Of a DNA stretch of 37,984 nucleotides, positions 37,931 to 37,984 are shown in pieces; the stretch's first letter is position 1; every line of letters begins with the position of its first letter. The translations under genes were made by a program, and so were the position numbers. The notes beneath the pieces were generated by a model, which worked only from the letters and a program-made list of their open reading frames with translations, was not told where the DNA came from and did not search any database. Location of the stretch: the NCBI GenBank assembly GCA_041488235.1, contig JBGPOW010000017.1, positions 1 through 37,984 of the forward strand, in the 5' to 3' direction. The stretch comes from DP-19 sp041488235. Lineage in GTDB: Bacteria > Desulfobacterota > Binatia > UTPRO1.

Positions 37931-37984
37931 CCGCGCCGAGATGGCCGTGCATAGCGCGAACCGGCGTCGCGCGTCGAGCGTCGC

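Overview
This is a contiguous piece of a very GC-rich bacterial chromosome (roughly two thirds G+C by eye). It is densely coded on both strands. There is no rRNA operon, no CRISPR array, and no complete insertion sequence or prophage. The style suggests a soil or marine deltaproteobacterial-grade lineage, perhaps Candidatus Binatota. The clues are exported Cys-rich proteins with Thr-Pro linkers and 'C..DADCP..C' repeats, an AtuA/carboxylase/hydratase set for branched acyl-CoA catabolism, and an HNH-type helical protein. The lineage is an inference from style, since no phylogenetic marker is present.

Left part (1-6144): a partial SAM methyltransferase and an exported sulfatase with an unusual Cys-rich N-terminal extension (both minus) face a divergent alkylsulfatase-like metallo-beta-lactamase protein. 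A small exported protein, the decayed remains of a beta-helix protein, and an orphan membrane protein with a zinc-finger-like N-terminus and an STN domain follow.

Chaperone-like operon (6262-11582, minus): a DUF2760 membrane protein and two Hsp70-like ATPases are tightly coupled (4-bp overlap, then a 9-bp gap). They lie just downstream of a tRNA-Ser(GGA). tRNA-Ser(CGA) lies exactly 3,000 bp further on. Between the two tRNAs are a retropepsin-like protease, an exported Cys-rich protein and most of an HNH-family gene that has lost its nuclease end.

Middle (15157-24082): TadA, a quinone-oxidoreductase-like enzyme overlapping an EamA transporter, a sulfotransferase, a secreted multidomain trypsin-like protease, AtuA and a Cys-rich lipoprotein. 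AtuA, a methylglutaconyl-CoA-hydratase-type crotonase and a biotin-carrying acyl-CoA carboxylase alpha subunit (20946-26967, all minus) point to catabolism of leucine-type or acyclic-terpene acyl-CoAs. The lipoprotein gene sits in the middle of this set, and the carboxyltransferase partner is not in the window.

Right part (27055-37984): hemolysin III/PAQR protein, cupin, hotdog thioesterase, deazaflavin-type nitroreductase, GIY-YIG protein, DEAD-box helicase and a GDT1-family exporter. A same-strand run follows: GT2 glycosyltransferase, radical SAM protein, SDR, CBS/ACT-like protein and a conserved 480-residue protein of unknown function. The most striking non-coding structures are a compound palindrome at 31941-32267, with 27-bp perfect arms inside longer imperfect ones, and a second 27-bp perfect inverted repeat at 28797-28900 that overlaps the end of a gene. 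Hairpins that abut start codons occur at 2745-2762 and 24083-24116.
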